From Plakobranchus ocellatus (Eukaryota > Mollusca > Gastropoda > Plakobranchidae), in assembly GCA_019648995.1 (NCBI GenBank), contig BLXT01006747.1, forward strand, positions 157,739 through 184,718: 26,980 nucleotides of DNA, read 5' to 3'. Shown here in pieces: positions 1 to 9,675 of this stretch. The first letter of the stretch is position 1, and every line of letters starts with the position of its first letter. The notes beneath the pieces were generated by a model. The model was not told the DNA's origin. It saw nothing but the letters and a program-made list of their open reading frames with translations, and did no database searches. A program made the translations under genes and the position numbers.

Positions 1-320
1 GGATTTTTCAGTTACAAAATTTTTGGCTGTCTAGTAGTTTAAGGTGTTACATATGTGAAGCGTGAACAAAATTATGACGCTTTATTACTGTTGTTAGTGC
101 TAAAAATTAAGTGAGAATGGGGTGCAAAAGGGATATAGGCTCATCTTGACGTGCTGAATTATCAACATCAGAGTTTTTTTTTTTAGCTTTGTAGAGTTCT
201 CCAATACAACAGTTTTACTGGTAGTAGCACTAGTAATGGTGATAGGGAGTAAAAAAAATATCTCAAAAAAATTTATGACAGTGGCAAGTGAATTTATTCC
301 AAATTCTTTGGACATACGTA
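1..320 (+). other. Intronic sequence upstream of PRPF3 exon A
   Basis: AT-rich sequence without a recognisable exon or element. It is inferred to be intron because exon A begins in the middle of a codon. Confidence 0.7.
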
Positions 321-558
321 GCGTAGCAGTCCCACTGCAGTTGAGTTGTGAGTCTGCATCTCTTAAAGGATTCAAAATATTAAACTGAAAAAAAAGTTAC
401 GGTTTTCAATTAATTGTGGATGTGAAAGTTTATAGCATATATATAGAAAAGTTTTCCGGATAGAGGAAAGAGTAGTTTCACCTCTCTAGTTAATGGTTTT
501 CATTTAAAGTCAGTGATGTAGAATCACAGCTGAGCTCATTTTGTGAGACTGCTACACA
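321..558 (+). mobile_element. MITE family copy 1
   Basis: The left end GCGTAGCAGTCCCACTGCAG and right end CTCATTTTGTGAGACTGCTA form an imperfect inverted repeat. The interior contains CTCTCTAGTTAATGGTTTTC, which recurs in the other copies. It is 238 bp with TA on both sides. It lies in the PRPF3 intron upstream of exon A. Confidence 0.82.
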
Positions 559-701
559 TAATAAATTAAAAAAAAAAATCAAACCAAGGAATAAAATATT
601 AATATATCCTTTTTTTAATTTTTATAGTTTTGTGTTACACTACTGATTTTCAAATGAACTGAATGTTAATCCTTTTTTTTTTTAAATCTTTGTAACCGCA
701 G

Positions 702-789
702 ACTGAACAGCTTTCAACGCCAGAAAAGAAGCTTCAAGTTTCACGAGAAGGGGAAGTTTGAGCAGCAGGCAGTCAGACTCAGAGCCAAG
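702..789 (+). CDS. PRPF3: PRPF3 exon A
   Basis: The acceptor is CCGCAG ending at 701 and the donor is AAG/GTATGA. The 88-nt exon begins with the last base of a split codon and ends in phase 0. It encodes a basic stretch with [13 protein letters not shown]. No exon with an initiator methionine is visible upstream, so this is an internal exon. Confidence 0.9.
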
Positions 790-3769
790 GTATGAAGTCT
801 AATCACTCCTCCTGTGTTACTAATACATTTTTAAAAAGGTTTCAGCAAAAATGTTCATTTTAATATTTCTTTATTTTTTTTTTGTTTTTTGTAAATTTCT
901 ACTAGGTATTGGTTTGATTGACATATAGAAATATTTTACATTAATCTGGATTCATTAAAAAAAAAATTAGTATTAAAAGGGTTCAGCAAATGGATATTAC
1001 TCTTAAAGTTTCCCTTTATACTTATTCCTCCGTAAATGAGGATACATGAAACTAAACCAGGCTTATTCGGACAGAAAATGGATATTACTCTTAAAGTTTC
1101 CCTTTACACTTATTCCTCCGTAAATGAGGATACATGAAACTAAACCAGGCTTATTCGGACAGCAAATGGATATTACTCTTGAGTTTTCCTCTATCCTTAT
1201 TCCTCCGTAAATGAGGATACATGAAACTAAACCAGGCTTATTCGGACAGCAAATGGATATTACTCTTGAGTTTCCCGTTATACTTATTCCTCCGTAAATG
1301 AGGATACATGAAACTAAACCAGGCTTATTCGGACAGCAAATGGATATTACTCTTAAAGTTTCCCTTTATACTAATTTCTCCGCAAATGACTACACATGAA
1401 ACCAAACCAAGCTTATTTGGACATCAAAGGGATATTACCCTAAAATTTCCCTCTGCACTAATTCCCCTACGAATGACTACACATGGAACAAAACCAAGCT
1501 TATTTGGACATCAAAGGGATATTACCCTAAAATTTCCCTCTGTACTAATTCCCCTACGAATGACTACACATGTAACAAAACCAAGCTTATTTGGACATCA
1601 AAGGGATATTACCCTAAAATTTCCCTCTGCACTAATTCCCCTACGAATGACTACACATGGAACAAAACCAAGCTTATTTGGACATCAAAGGAATATTTCC
1701 CTAAAACTTCCCTTTATACTTATTCCTCCATACATGACAATGCATGGTTTTTTTCTCCAGGCCCAGTTGGAAAGGTTGCAGGCAGAGATTGCTCAGGCAG
1801 CCAAAAAGACTGGAATTGCATCTGCTGCCAAAATAGCTACCATCACACCAAAGAAGGAAATTGTAAGATCTAAAGTTTTACTTAAAGAAGATTTTGTTTG
1901 ATACGTAATTTTCTAGCAGTACACTGTTTTTTTTTTTGTTTTTTTTTAATAATGATGGCGAGCTATTACAAACAAAAAAAAATCTGTTAGCTGCTAGTGT
2001 TAAGTTATTCAGAAATAAGATCTTGGGTGTTTCTTACCCCTCTACATTCCCGCTTAAAATATCAGAAGGGCTTTGGCTGCACAATGGTGACAATGGTGAG
2101 CAAATCTGGAGGAATGAGAATTCAAAAGCCTGAGACCACCTTGTAGACAGGAAAAAAGGTATCAGTTAATGACAATTTTTCTTGATAATTAAAACAAAAA
2201 TTTTTTTGCTTTGTTTCAAATCCATGCAGAAAGAAGGTGAAGTTCCGGACATTGAATGGTGGGACTCGTTCATTCTCAAACAAGACTCGTAAGTGATACA
2301 TCATTTAGCTGGGCTTCGGTTAACTTCTTCTTCCCCCCTCCCCCCATTTTTTTTTTTCCCGCCTCTCATAACGGAAATGTTAGAAAATCTTTTTTCATTA
2401 AAACCAAATATGGCAAATAAAACCAGGGCTAAAATGCATGCAAAGCTTTTTGATTTTTTTCCTTTCAACTTTCTTAGGAAATTGTTTGTTTTGTTTAAGT
2501 TTAAGCAAGGATATCTTGTGACATAATGAACTTTTTTTAAAAAGCGGCATTCACCACAGCAAGGCTTGTGGCTAATTTACCAGTCGTATGAAAAATAAAA
2601 TTAAGAAATGCCATTTAATATTCATCACTTATATCAAACTTTTACATTGTTTGAGGATTTCAAAATTTTAGAAGTCTTTACAAATTATTCCGTTGAAAAA
2701 AATATTCATACTATATCAGGGTGTCCTTTTGGAAAAGTTGGAATCTAGTAAAAAAAAAAACTTGTCAGTTACAACATTAAAATCTTCGTTTGCTAATTAT
2801 AAGAAATGTAAAGATCGCAAACATTGCTTATCATACCCTTTACTGGACTTTGGTGCCCGACCCCAAAAACTTCAATCAGGATTAGAATCAATCAACTGCT
2901 ACCACTCTGTAGCGGCTCACACTGGAGCAGTACTTTGAGATATAGCTAGCGATGAAACATGGGGAAAAAAAAATTAAAAAAGGACTAATTGAATAAAGAT
3001 TTTGTAAACTTCTCTATTTTCTGTGGGTATTGAGGTGCAGAATTTTTACAAGTGTAATAGGATTTTTTTTTCTTTCAGGATTTTTTGGGACACCTTGTTT
3101 AATTTTTAGGTGTTCAATAAAAAAAATCAAAGTTCTAATCAAAATCAAAAGTGTAAAGGGAAAAATAGACAGAACTATACTTTTTTGTTTCTTCAGCATG
3201 TGTTTCTTTATCTCTATTTTTTTGTCTATCTTGATGTGTGTCAGATACGAAAATGTTCCAGATGATGGAGAGATTGACCCTCGTGTTCTGGACGGCATCA
3301 CACATTTGGTGGAGCATCCTACACAAATAGCACCACCAGGTAAACAGCGATGACATTTCACACTCAGGAGTAGTGTCCCCTCTTATGCAACCCCCATTTT
3401 GTTTTCTGATAGTTCCGTAACAATAATTAGAAAAGTCTGAAGTTGTAGCCGTTGGTATATGTATAACCTATCATAGTCGTCTACCATAGCAGTCGTTAGC
3501 TCCCTGGGAAATTGAATCTTGTGCTCAGATTCACTGGCTGACATTCTAGACGAAGATGTTTGGCTTCAATTTGTTGTCCACAGTGGCTCCAGGTTAAAGC
3601 CAAAACAATTGGATTTCTGTATTGTCCTATTGGTAGTTCTGAAGGAAATGATATTGCTGTCCATGGTAGTTGTAAAAGTCACTGTCTCCCAAACTGAAGA
3701 TCAACTAATTCTCCAGTTTTCTGGTCTGAAATATCTTTTTTAAAACAACTTTTTTTTTTTCAGTTATTT

Positions 3770-3839
<70 letters not shown>

Positions 3840-6800
3840 CTCTCTCTCTCTTTCTCTTTATATATATGTACAGGAATTGATCCTAGACTTTCATCCACTA
3901 TTTTCTGGTTCCAGTGCAGCCAAAGGAAGATATCTCCATCCCAGTGTACCTCACCAAGAAGGAGAGAAAGAAACTGAGGCGACAAAACAGACGAGAGGCA
4001 GAGAAAGAAATCCAGGAGAAGATCAGGCTTGGTCTGGCCCCACCACTGGAGCCAAAAGGTTTTACACAACATTTCTCTCTTTGAAACTTTGTTCATTTTT
4101 TTTTTTATTTATCTATTTATTTATTTATGTATTGATCTTTTCATTTCGTAATTTTTTTGGTGTTTTAAACTATAATTTATCAGAAATAGATGATTAAGTT
4201 TCTTACATTGCAACAATGAAAATAATCCATTTCTGTTTATATAGGAGATCAATGAACACTTCTACTCTACCTGCGAAGAAATGGGTCAATTAAAGTTGCC
4301 ATTCATCCACATATAATTGATCTAAACATTGCAACACAAAGAATTAGAAATTGGATGAGAAAATATAAAGGAGGACTTTATATATTTTTTTATTTTTAGT
4401 GAAATATTGGCTGATATGCCAGTTGTAATTTGTAAGCAAATGCACAGCTTGCTGTAATGTAGGGTGTCACAGTGAGCAGCAAACCCACCCTGAGATCTGC
4501 AGGGACTCTTTTGTTGGTGGTTCGAGTCCCACCACTGGTGCCCTGGCCTGAAGAAGAGCCTGAAATTCTGAGATCGACTTGGGGTGGATTGACTATACAC
4601 ACAAAAAAAAGCTAAATCAAAAGCTTTCATGATAATGACTGGGGTCAGTGATAACCTGTTTGTTTAGTTGTTTATTTGTATCCCAGTTTTGAACCCCGGA
4701 CAACACTTACTGGGTGTGAGAATTACACAAAATGGATTCTGACGAGTCAGCATCTCTGTATTGTATGATCTTTTCTTCCCAGTTCGCATGGCCAACCTGA
4801 TGCGAGTTCTGGGAACAGAAGCCGTCCAGGACCCGACCAAGGTAGAAGCTCACGTACGAGCACAAATGGCCAAACGGCAGAGGCAGCATGAAGAGGCCAA
4901 TGCTGCCCGCAAGTTGACCACTGAGCAGAGGAGAGAGAAAAAGATTGGGAAGCTTAAAGAGGATACATCGCAGGGGGTCAATGTGTCTGTGTACAGGTGA
5001 GAGGGAATCGTGTTTCATCTGTCTATTTACAGGTGGGAGCGTGCTTCATGTGTCTGACTACAGATGAGGGATTTTTCTCTTTCTGGCTTTGATAAATTTG
5101 ATCTTATAATTTGAAGTTAATAGGACTGGCTTCTTGTAATTCAAAACCAATATCACTGTGGATAGCAAAACTCATTTTTGCTGTGTTAGTTTGGTCTTAG
5201 TCTCATTATCCTTTGAAGAAGAAGCAAAGCTGACCTCTGTAAAAAAGATACCAAAAAAAAAACACCACCATAGTCTCTATTGCAGCCAAGCTAAAGGTGT
5301 AACGTAATGACGTAAGCAATATGGGAAAGGTTAGGCAAAAAAAAAGGAAATCCTCTCGAAAATGCATCCCATTTACCACCTTCTTATTATCTTAATACAA
5401 AAGGGCTCATTTTGAATTCTCTTAATTTGAATTTTTTTGTCCATTTCTATGGAATTTGAAGTGGGAGATATCCACTGTATAACCATAGCCTTCCCGATGT
5501 TTCCCCTAGACCGAGCTGTGTTGTTTGTTGTAGTGTCTCTCATTTTGTGCTGGCAGTTATCTCACTGGTAGGGGCGCTGGTGGCTCAGTGGGTAGTGAAT
5601 CCATTTTGAGATCTGCAAGGGATTTGAGCCCTGCCACCAGTGCCCTGGCCTGTGTGAGGACCTGAAAGCCTGAGATCACCTTATTGTGGACTGGCTGTAC
5701 ATAAAAATGAAACCATCTCTTTGGTACGTCTGCTTGATTGCCAGAATACGAGACCTGAGTGATCCTGCCATCAAGTTCAAAGTGGAGAAGAACGCCAGCC
5801 AGCTGTACATGACGGGGCTGACCATCATCTACAAGGACTGTAACCTCGTGGTGGTAGAGGGAGGTAAGCCTCTGTTGTTGGTTTTTTTTTTTTTTTTTTT
5901 TTTAATTATTCTTTCTATAGAAATAAAAAGATATTAACTAAAACTAAAAAAAAACTAAAAAGAGATGGGATTTTTTAGCTCACTCCATTGCATTTCATAT
6001 ACATTCCTCCTCCTCCCTACCCCCTCCGCCCCAAAATAATGTTTATTAATTTCTTGACTCATTCATGACCTATCCAATTGTCTGTCATAATTTCTGGTTT
6101 TCATGTGAGCCTAAAAGTTTTTTTCTTTATTTGTAATCAGATTCTTAGGTTTCACCAAGTTTTAACTTTTTTGTTTGAGTATAAATAACAAATGAAGGAA
6201 TATCTAACGTATGAAATTGACAAGAGCAAGGGTATATATATTTTTCACAATACTTTACTTTAATCCTGCCTTAATTTTTCTTTTTTTCTTTCTTTTGCAT
6301 GGTCGTCTCTTCTAACCAAAGGGCCTAAACAGCAACGCAAGTTCCGACGCCTTATGATGCACAGGATAAAGTGGGCTGAGTCTCGAACCCGCAACAAGGA
6401 AAAAGGTTTGTGCATATCTGCCTCAGCCAAATGAAGTAAAGTATGGTCAGTGTGGGGTTGATGGACAGTGCTGCACTGCATTTAATTACTGCAGCACACA
6501 AATAGAATCAATACAGACCTTCCTAGTATTATGAAAAATTTGTCATCATTGCAGAGAAATAAAAAAAAGTTTACAAATACCACACTCGAATAAACAAATA
6601 AATAAGTCTAAGGATCTTGAAAATGCAAAGGTAGTTGAAGGAAAAGAAATCGATGTAGTGAAAGAATGAGAAGTGTAAGCTGTAGTCTAAAACCATTAGT
6701 GTTGTAATCCTTTCTAATCTACCCTATTGTATCAACTGTCATATATCTCTTCTTTTTAAACTCTGTGCTAGTCACGTTGGCTTAGTGATTTAGACAGAGC

Positions 6801-9675
6801 CTGATTACCTGTACACTCTCTCTCGCCTTAACTCACCGGGCCCTGGTGTCGAACGGTATCGACATGCTATTTGTAGCGCCCAGGCCCTGATGTCGAGTAT
6901 GTTCGGCATGGCTTTGCGAATTTTTTTAAGTACGTTAACAACGTTATAGAAACTTACGGTTTTCTCGGTTGTTTTCGTGAATTTCTGAGCTTTACGGTGA
7001 TACCCGATTTGCTGCGTTTCTCCTATTTTTAGTATTCAAAGTAACGGATTGAAGACGGATACCTCCGAACCGGTCGATCTGTCATTCTGAACTCGTTTCC
7101 AACCCAAACAATAGAAGAATCATAGCTCATTGTGTTTGATACTTTTGAGTTTGCTGAAGAGAGTGATGTTGAGCCATATGAGCTGGAATCAGATGATGAA
7201 AATGAAAATTATTTCCATTCCTAATCGTTTCGAGAATGTTTGTTTTGTTCAACTAAAATTCTTGTCCCCAAACCTAAGTGCCCATCCGATCTCGAACTCT
7301 AGATTTAGAATCTAGAGATTCTAAGAAGTGTCAGAGGTTGAAATTTCTTTCTAGATTGACATTTGAATTTCGAGTGAAAAATCTAGGTCTAGTTACGATA
7401 ATAAGGCAATAAATCGTCATATCGAGTTTCTGTAATTCTAGATCTACTCTGCTCACACGCCAATGACCCATGAAGGTGAACGGTCAAATTAAAGATTTCA
7501 TGATTCAGGGTTAGATAGATTTAGATTTAGACTAAAGAAGCAGTTTCAATAAAATGATTTTTTATTTTCAGTGACAAAATTTAATTCCAAATGTAATATA
7601 TTTCTCAGGTTATAGATTTTGTAGATCTGCTTCTTATGGGTCTCTACTGCCTGGAAACGCTTTCCGAAAATGGGAAATGCAGGGTATTTTTAAAAAATAG
7701 TAAAAAATCAACCACAGCACTAAAAGAAATAAAATCAACACATTTGTAGAGCTCTGAAATACCAAAACATGCACAGTGAAAATGAAGTTTTTACTACAAT
7801 TTAGTGAAGCACTAGAATTTTTTAAAAACTGTCTGAAATGGCCAGTTTTCAAGAACCGGCGAGCCTTGAAATGACCAGGGCCCGGTGAGTTAAAGGTGCA
7901 ACTCTGTGATTTTAAGCAGGTTTTTTTTTTTTTTTAAGCCATATTGAGTGCTTATTTTTATATTTTTTGTTCAGTTAACATTGGTTAATGTCATATTCAG
8001 GTTTGTCCCACATTTTTGCACTTGATGTTCCCCAAAAGTTTCTTTCAAGGGTAGGCATGTCCGAATAGTATCAAACACTGCAAAATCTAATGAAAAAAAA
8101 ATTGTATGATTTTTATGATGTGAAGAAAAAAGAATTGAAAACAACTGCGTCCATGTTTATGCTATTTATTCTTGCTGCAAAAGGTTTATGGTAAAACTTG
8201 GCCTATTCCTTTACTCTCCTGTGTCTTCCGATTTTTATGTATTAATTTTTGTTCTGATTTTCCCTCAGAGGACAGCGATGACGAGGGAGGAATAGACAAA
8301 ACAAATCGCTGTGTTCTTGTTTGGGAGGTCAGTATAGTGGTTTGTTTGTTTGTTTGTTCTTAGATCTGTCAGGACAGCATCATTTCAGAATCATCATCTT
8401 GCGTCCTACTTGTAAGGGTTGGCAGTTATTAATATCCCTTTCACTGGCTTTTAAATTTTGACAATATTTTCTTTTTTAGAGTGGCATGGGTGACACATTG
8501 ATAGCAAACTGGTCCAGAGATTTGCCCAATTTTTTGGTCTTAAATCATTAGAATCCTCTTAAATGACTGGCCATGCAGACGTGGTTAAAATGCATTCTTC
8601 TAGTCATCACTAGATCTACACAGCAACGTTGGTTACCAAACAAGCTTGCAGTACTGCATTTGCCTCATAGAAATGAAGCAAGGCCCCCCCCCCCCCCCCC
8701 CNCACAAGTTAAATCTAGCCTGGTTTTGTGAAAACTTTTTTTTTTTTTTTTTTAATTTGAATGTCTGGTAAGTGGTATGGCTTTAGCAACGTTGCCTCAG
8801 TGATGTAATTCACCACCTCCAGGTTTAGGATGTTAGTGTACTAAATATGAAGATAGCCCTAAAGATTCCTGCCGTCTCCTCTGACTGACTGTGACAGCTG
8901 TAATTTTCAAAAATATCTTCTTTTTTTTCATTTTTTTTCTATTATTTATTTAGTTTTTGTTATTTGCAGCAGTCCTACAAAATGAATTAAGTTGCAGCTC
9001 TGCGTGACTGATTTTAAATGAAAAACCATTAACTAGGGACGTGAAAACTGCACATTTCTCTATATGAGAGACTTGTGTAGACATCCTTTAGACTTTCTAC
9101 CTTCAAAGCATCAGAAATGTTTTCTTCTTTACTTAAATAGGGCGTCTGTGGCTCAGTGGCTAGCAAGTCAGCCCTGATATCTGCAGGGATCATTCTGTCC
9201 TGGGTTTGAGCCCCACCACTGGCGCCTTGGCCTGACAGAGGGCTTGAAAGCCTGAGATCACCTTGTTATGGACTGGCTATACAAAAAAATCATGAAAAAA
9301 GCCACATCCTTGCTTAAATATTTTGATTTAATCTAAGTGGTGCATGCCTGAAATTCTCCTCATTTTGTGAGACTGCAACACATGTGAATTTTTTTTTCAT
9401 AGAACTGATAAGTTTAGACTCTGAAAGTCCCATCAGATTAGGATAAAGGAGTCTCAACTGATGGAATTTTTCAAAGATTTTCCTTTTTAATTTTAATTTT
9501 TTTCTTAATTTTGTTTCAGGGTATGGTGAAGGTGAGGTCCTTTGATGAGATGAAATTTAAAATGTGTCCTACAGAGTCTTTTGCACGGGAGCAGCTCAAG
9601 AAAGTTGGCGTTGAACACTACTGGGACCTCGCGTATTCTGGCACTGTGTTAGAACTGGCTGGGGATGATAGTTAA
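702..9675 (+). CDS. PRPF3: PRPF3, U4/U6 snRNP protein Prp3 (5'-partial, 10 exons)
   Basis: Joined exons 702-789, 1761-1862, 2230-2288, 3245-3339, 3915-4058, 4783-4996, 5745-5863, 6322-6405, 8269-8327 and 9520-9675 give one open frame of about 372 residues with a TAA stop at 9673-9675. All junctions use GT..AG and all phases agree. The product matches animal PRPF3 in order: the PRP3 domain (motifs [36 protein letters not shown]), then the C-terminal Prp3_C/DUF1115 domain ([16 protein letters not shown]) and the terminal EHYWDLA. Prp3 is a nuclear splicing protein that grips the U4/U6 duplex and U6 3' region in the U4/U6.U5 tri-snRNP. Human PRPF3 is about 683 residues, so roughly 310 N-terminal residues, including the PWI domain, lie upstream of the window. 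Family assignment is recognition from memory and is strong. Confidence 0.96.
790..1760 (+). other. PRPF3 intron A with minisatellite
   Basis: This 971-bp intron is dominated by the 87/88-bp tandem array at 990-1745. The array runs to within about 15 bp of the acceptor, leaving only a short pyrimidine run (TTTTTTTCTCCAG). Confidence 0.85.
990..1745 (+). repeat. 87/88-bp minisatellite, 8 full copies plus a partial
   Basis: Copies start at about 990, 1078, 1166, 1253, 1340, 1428, 1515, 1602 and 1689, giving spacings of 88, 88, 87, 87, 88, 87, 87 and 87. Two subtypes are visible. Copies 1-5 begin with ATGGATATTACTCTT and mostly carry CCGTAAATGAGG. Copies 6-8 carry GGGATATTACCCTAAAATTT and CTACGAATGACT. 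Because 87 is a multiple of three, the later copies are open in the frame of the next PRPF3 exon and translate as a 29-residue repeat containing [11 protein letters not shown]. The PRPF3 homologues I know have no such segment, so I treat it as intronic. Confidence 0.93.
1761..1862 (+). CDS. PRPF3: PRPF3 exon B
   Basis: The acceptor is TTCTCCAG/GCC and the donor is ATT/GTAAGA. The exon is 34 codons in phase 0 at both ends. It encodes [19 protein letters not shown] and continues to TPKKEI, a segment strongly conserved in animal PRPF3. Confidence 0.95.
1863..2229 (+). other. PRPF3 intron B
   Basis: This short AT-rich intron contains T and A homopolymers. I see no repeat element or RNA gene in it. 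Confidence 0.85.
2230..2288 (+). CDS. PRPF3: PRPF3 exon C
   Basis: The acceptor is CCATGCAG and the donor is GACTC/GTAAGT. The 59-nt exon starts in phase 0 and ends two bases into a serine codon. It encodes [19 protein letters not shown], the tryptophan-rich hallmark of the PRP3 domain. Confidence 0.95.
2289..3244 (+). other. PRPF3 intron C
   Basis: A 956-bp intron. It contains weak end-like motifs, GGTGTCC at about 2720 and the inverse GGACACC at about 3091, that could be a decayed mariner-type remnant. Otherwise it is AT-rich with homopolymers. ORFs here on either strand show no recognisable protein. Confidence 0.8.
3245..3339 (+). CDS. PRPF3: PRPF3 exon D
   Basis: The acceptor is GTGTCAG and the donor is CAG/GTAAAC. 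The first base completes the serine codon from exon C and one base is left over at the end. It encodes [18 protein letters not shown] followed by THLVEHP, matching the conserved PRP3-domain core. Confidence 0.95.
3340..3914 (+). other. PRPF3 intron D
   Basis: This 575-bp intron carries the long TC microsatellite at 3773-3858. The rest is unremarkable AT-rich sequence. Confidence 0.85.
3773..3858 (+). repeat. (TC)n microsatellite
   Basis: About 31 uninterrupted TC units (3773-3834), a T run, then five more units and a degraded tail. It ends 56 bp upstream of the exon E acceptor. Confidence 0.98.
3915..4058 (+). CDS. PRPF3: PRPF3 exon E
   Basis: The acceptor is TTCCAG/TG. A second AG five bases downstream (TGCAG) would break the frame and is not used in the conserved product. 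The 144-nt exon encodes [20 protein letters not shown] and a following arginine/lysine-rich helix ending [10 protein letters not shown]. The donor is AAAAG/GTTTTA, weak beyond the GT, but the next exon's phase and conservation fix it. Confidence 0.93.
4059..4782 (+). other. PRPF3 intron E
   Basis: A 724-bp intron containing one SINE copy at about 4461-4610. I see nothing else in it. Confidence 0.85.
4461..4610 (+). mobile_element. tRNA-derived SINE, copy 1
   Basis: It shares the family core TGAGATCTGCAGGGA, then a perfect Pol III B-box GGTTCGAGTCC (4519-4529), CCACCACTGGTGCCCTGG, a GAGATC block and an A-rich tail. It is the copy with the best B-box of the five. Confidence 0.85.
4783..4996 (+). 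CDS. PRPF3: PRPF3 exon F
   Basis: The acceptor is TTCTTCCCAG and the donor is ACAG/GTGAGA. The 214-nt exon encodes the most conserved block, [20 protein letters not shown], and the lysine-rich stretch to [10 protein letters not shown]. The residues equivalent to human Ala489 (codon 4821), Pro493 (4833) and Thr494 (4836), where retinitis pigmentosa RP18 substitutions occur, are all conserved. The residue numbering is from memory. Confidence 0.97.
4997..5744 (+). other. PRPF3 intron F
   Basis: A 748-bp intron whose 3' end is largely SINE (about 5573-5725), leaving about 20 bp before the acceptor. The rest is AT-rich and holds nothing that I recognise. Confidence 0.85.
5573..5725 (+). mobile_element. 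tRNA-derived SINE, copy 2
   Basis: The head is GGCGCTGGTGGCTCAGTGG, with an A-box-like TGGCTCAGTGGG. It is followed by TGAGATCTGCAAGGGA, GCCACCAGTGCCCTGGCC, GCCTGAGATCACCTTATT and a tail ACATAAAAATG. The TGGTA at both ends (5566-5570 and 5721-5725) is a weak candidate target duplication. Confidence 0.85.
5745..5863 (+). CDS. PRPF3: PRPF3 exon G
   Basis: The acceptor is GATTGCCAG and the donor is GGGAG/GTAAGC. It begins the C-terminal Prp3_C (DUF1115) domain, with [20 protein letters not shown] and the beta-strand pair ending [10 protein letters not shown]. This ferredoxin-like domain contacts U4/U6 RNA in the homologues. Confidence 0.96.
5864..6321 (+). other. PRPF3 intron G
   Basis: An AT-rich 458-bp intron with a T run at 5882-5903. 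No element is recognised. Confidence 0.85.
6322..6405 (+). CDS. PRPF3: PRPF3 exon H
   Basis: The acceptor is ACCAAAG and the donor is AAAAG/GTTTGT. It encodes [18 protein letters not shown] followed by [10 protein letters not shown]. The acceptor has a purine-rich -6 to -4, but the frame and the HRIKW motif leave little doubt. Confidence 0.94.
6828..7893. mobile_element. piggyBac-type element, non-autonomous or decayed
   Basis: Both ends carry the 16-bp inverted repeat CTCACCGGGCCCTGGT, identical on the two sides, directly preceded and followed by TTAA (6828-6831 and 7890-7893), the piggyBac target site. Total span is 1,066 bp including both TTAAs. Just inside the left end a subterminal repeat GGCCCTGGTGTCGA recurs as GGCCCTGATGTCGA at about 6892. 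The interior lacks a transposase ORF. Confidence 0.88.
7147..7224 (+). pseudogene. Possible acidic transposase N-terminal remnant
   Basis: Inside the piggyBac-type element, a short open stretch reads [18 protein letters not shown] and then hits a stop within a few codons. Acidic Ser/Asp/Glu-rich N-termini are typical of piggyBac transposases. There is no start codon and no catalytic DDD core. The assignment rests mainly on location and composition. Confidence 0.35.
8269..8327 (+). CDS. PRPF3: PRPF3 exon I
   Basis: The acceptor is TTCCCTCAG and the donor is GAG/GTCAGT. It encodes an acidic linker [10 protein letters not shown] and then [10 protein letters not shown], matching the KTNKCVLVWE motif of vertebrate PRPF3. 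It ends in phase 0. Confidence 0.95.
8963..9382 (-). mobile_element. MITE family copy 3, split by a SINE
   Basis: The left end GCAGCAGTCCTACAAAATGA and right end TCATTTTGTGAGACTGC form an inverted repeat. The interior (CCATTAACTAGGG, ACGTGAAAACTGCACA, ACATCCTTTAGACTTTCT) matches the reverse complement of copies 1 and 2 and runs parallel to copy 4. Removing the SINE and one target duplication leaves 239 bp. Confidence 0.85.
9140..9312 (+). mobile_element. tRNA-derived SINE, copy 3
   Basis: The head is GGCGTCTGTGGCTCAGTGG. The core TGATATCTGCAGGGATC, GGTTTGAGCCCCACCACTGG and GCCTGAGATCACCTTG follow, with an A-rich tail ending AAAGCCACATCC. It is flanked by the 8-bp direct repeat CTTAAATA (9132-9139 and 9313-9320) and lies inside a MITE. 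Confidence 0.9.
9520..9675 (+). CDS. PRPF3: PRPF3 exon J (terminal coding exon)
   Basis: The acceptor is TTTGTTTCAG. The exon encodes [20 protein letters not shown], then [10 protein letters not shown] and [10 protein letters not shown], ending GDDS and TAA. Vertebrate PRPF3 ends in the same way (RSFGEMKFK...EHYWDLAL...). The last 63 nt, from the GAACAC at 9613 through the stop, are the first unit of a four-copy tandem repeat. Confidence 0.95.
   Translation, partial: GMVKVRSFDEMKFKMCPTESFAREQLKKVGVEHYWDLAYSGTVLELAGDDS

Larger units (their letters stand above)
6406..8268 (+). other. PRPF3 intron H
   Basis: The longest PRPF3 intron in the window, 1,863 bp. More than half is the piggyBac-type element at 6828-7893. 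The flanks are unique AT-rich sequence. Confidence 0.85.
8328..9519 (+). other. PRPF3 intron I
   Basis: A 1,192-bp intron. It holds a C run followed by one N (8684-8702) and a MITE at about 8963-9382 split by a SINE at 9140-9312. Confidence 0.85.

Noticed and set aside
1308-1901. A standalone 197-residue gene with 29-residue repeats
   Set aside because: Its 3' part is PRPF3 exon B read through the acceptor, and the repeat part is an intronic minisatellite. It has no independent gene signals.
2715-3104. Mariner-type element bounded by CAGGGTGTCC and an inverse GGACACCTTG
   Set aside because: Only about nine of ten terminal bases pair, the next bases diverge, no clear TA duplication is seen and there is no transposase. 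It is too weak to call.
4322-4630. Minus-strand ORFs over the SINEs (also at 10116-10493, 11365-11621 and 12510-12744)
   Set aside because: They are translations of SINE sequence; the same peptide-like strings recur at each copy because the repeat recurs.
8100-8160. C/D-box snoRNA in PRPF3 intron H, from ATGATGT near 8127
   Set aside because: The C-box is imperfect and no D-box with a terminal stem was found at a suitable distance.
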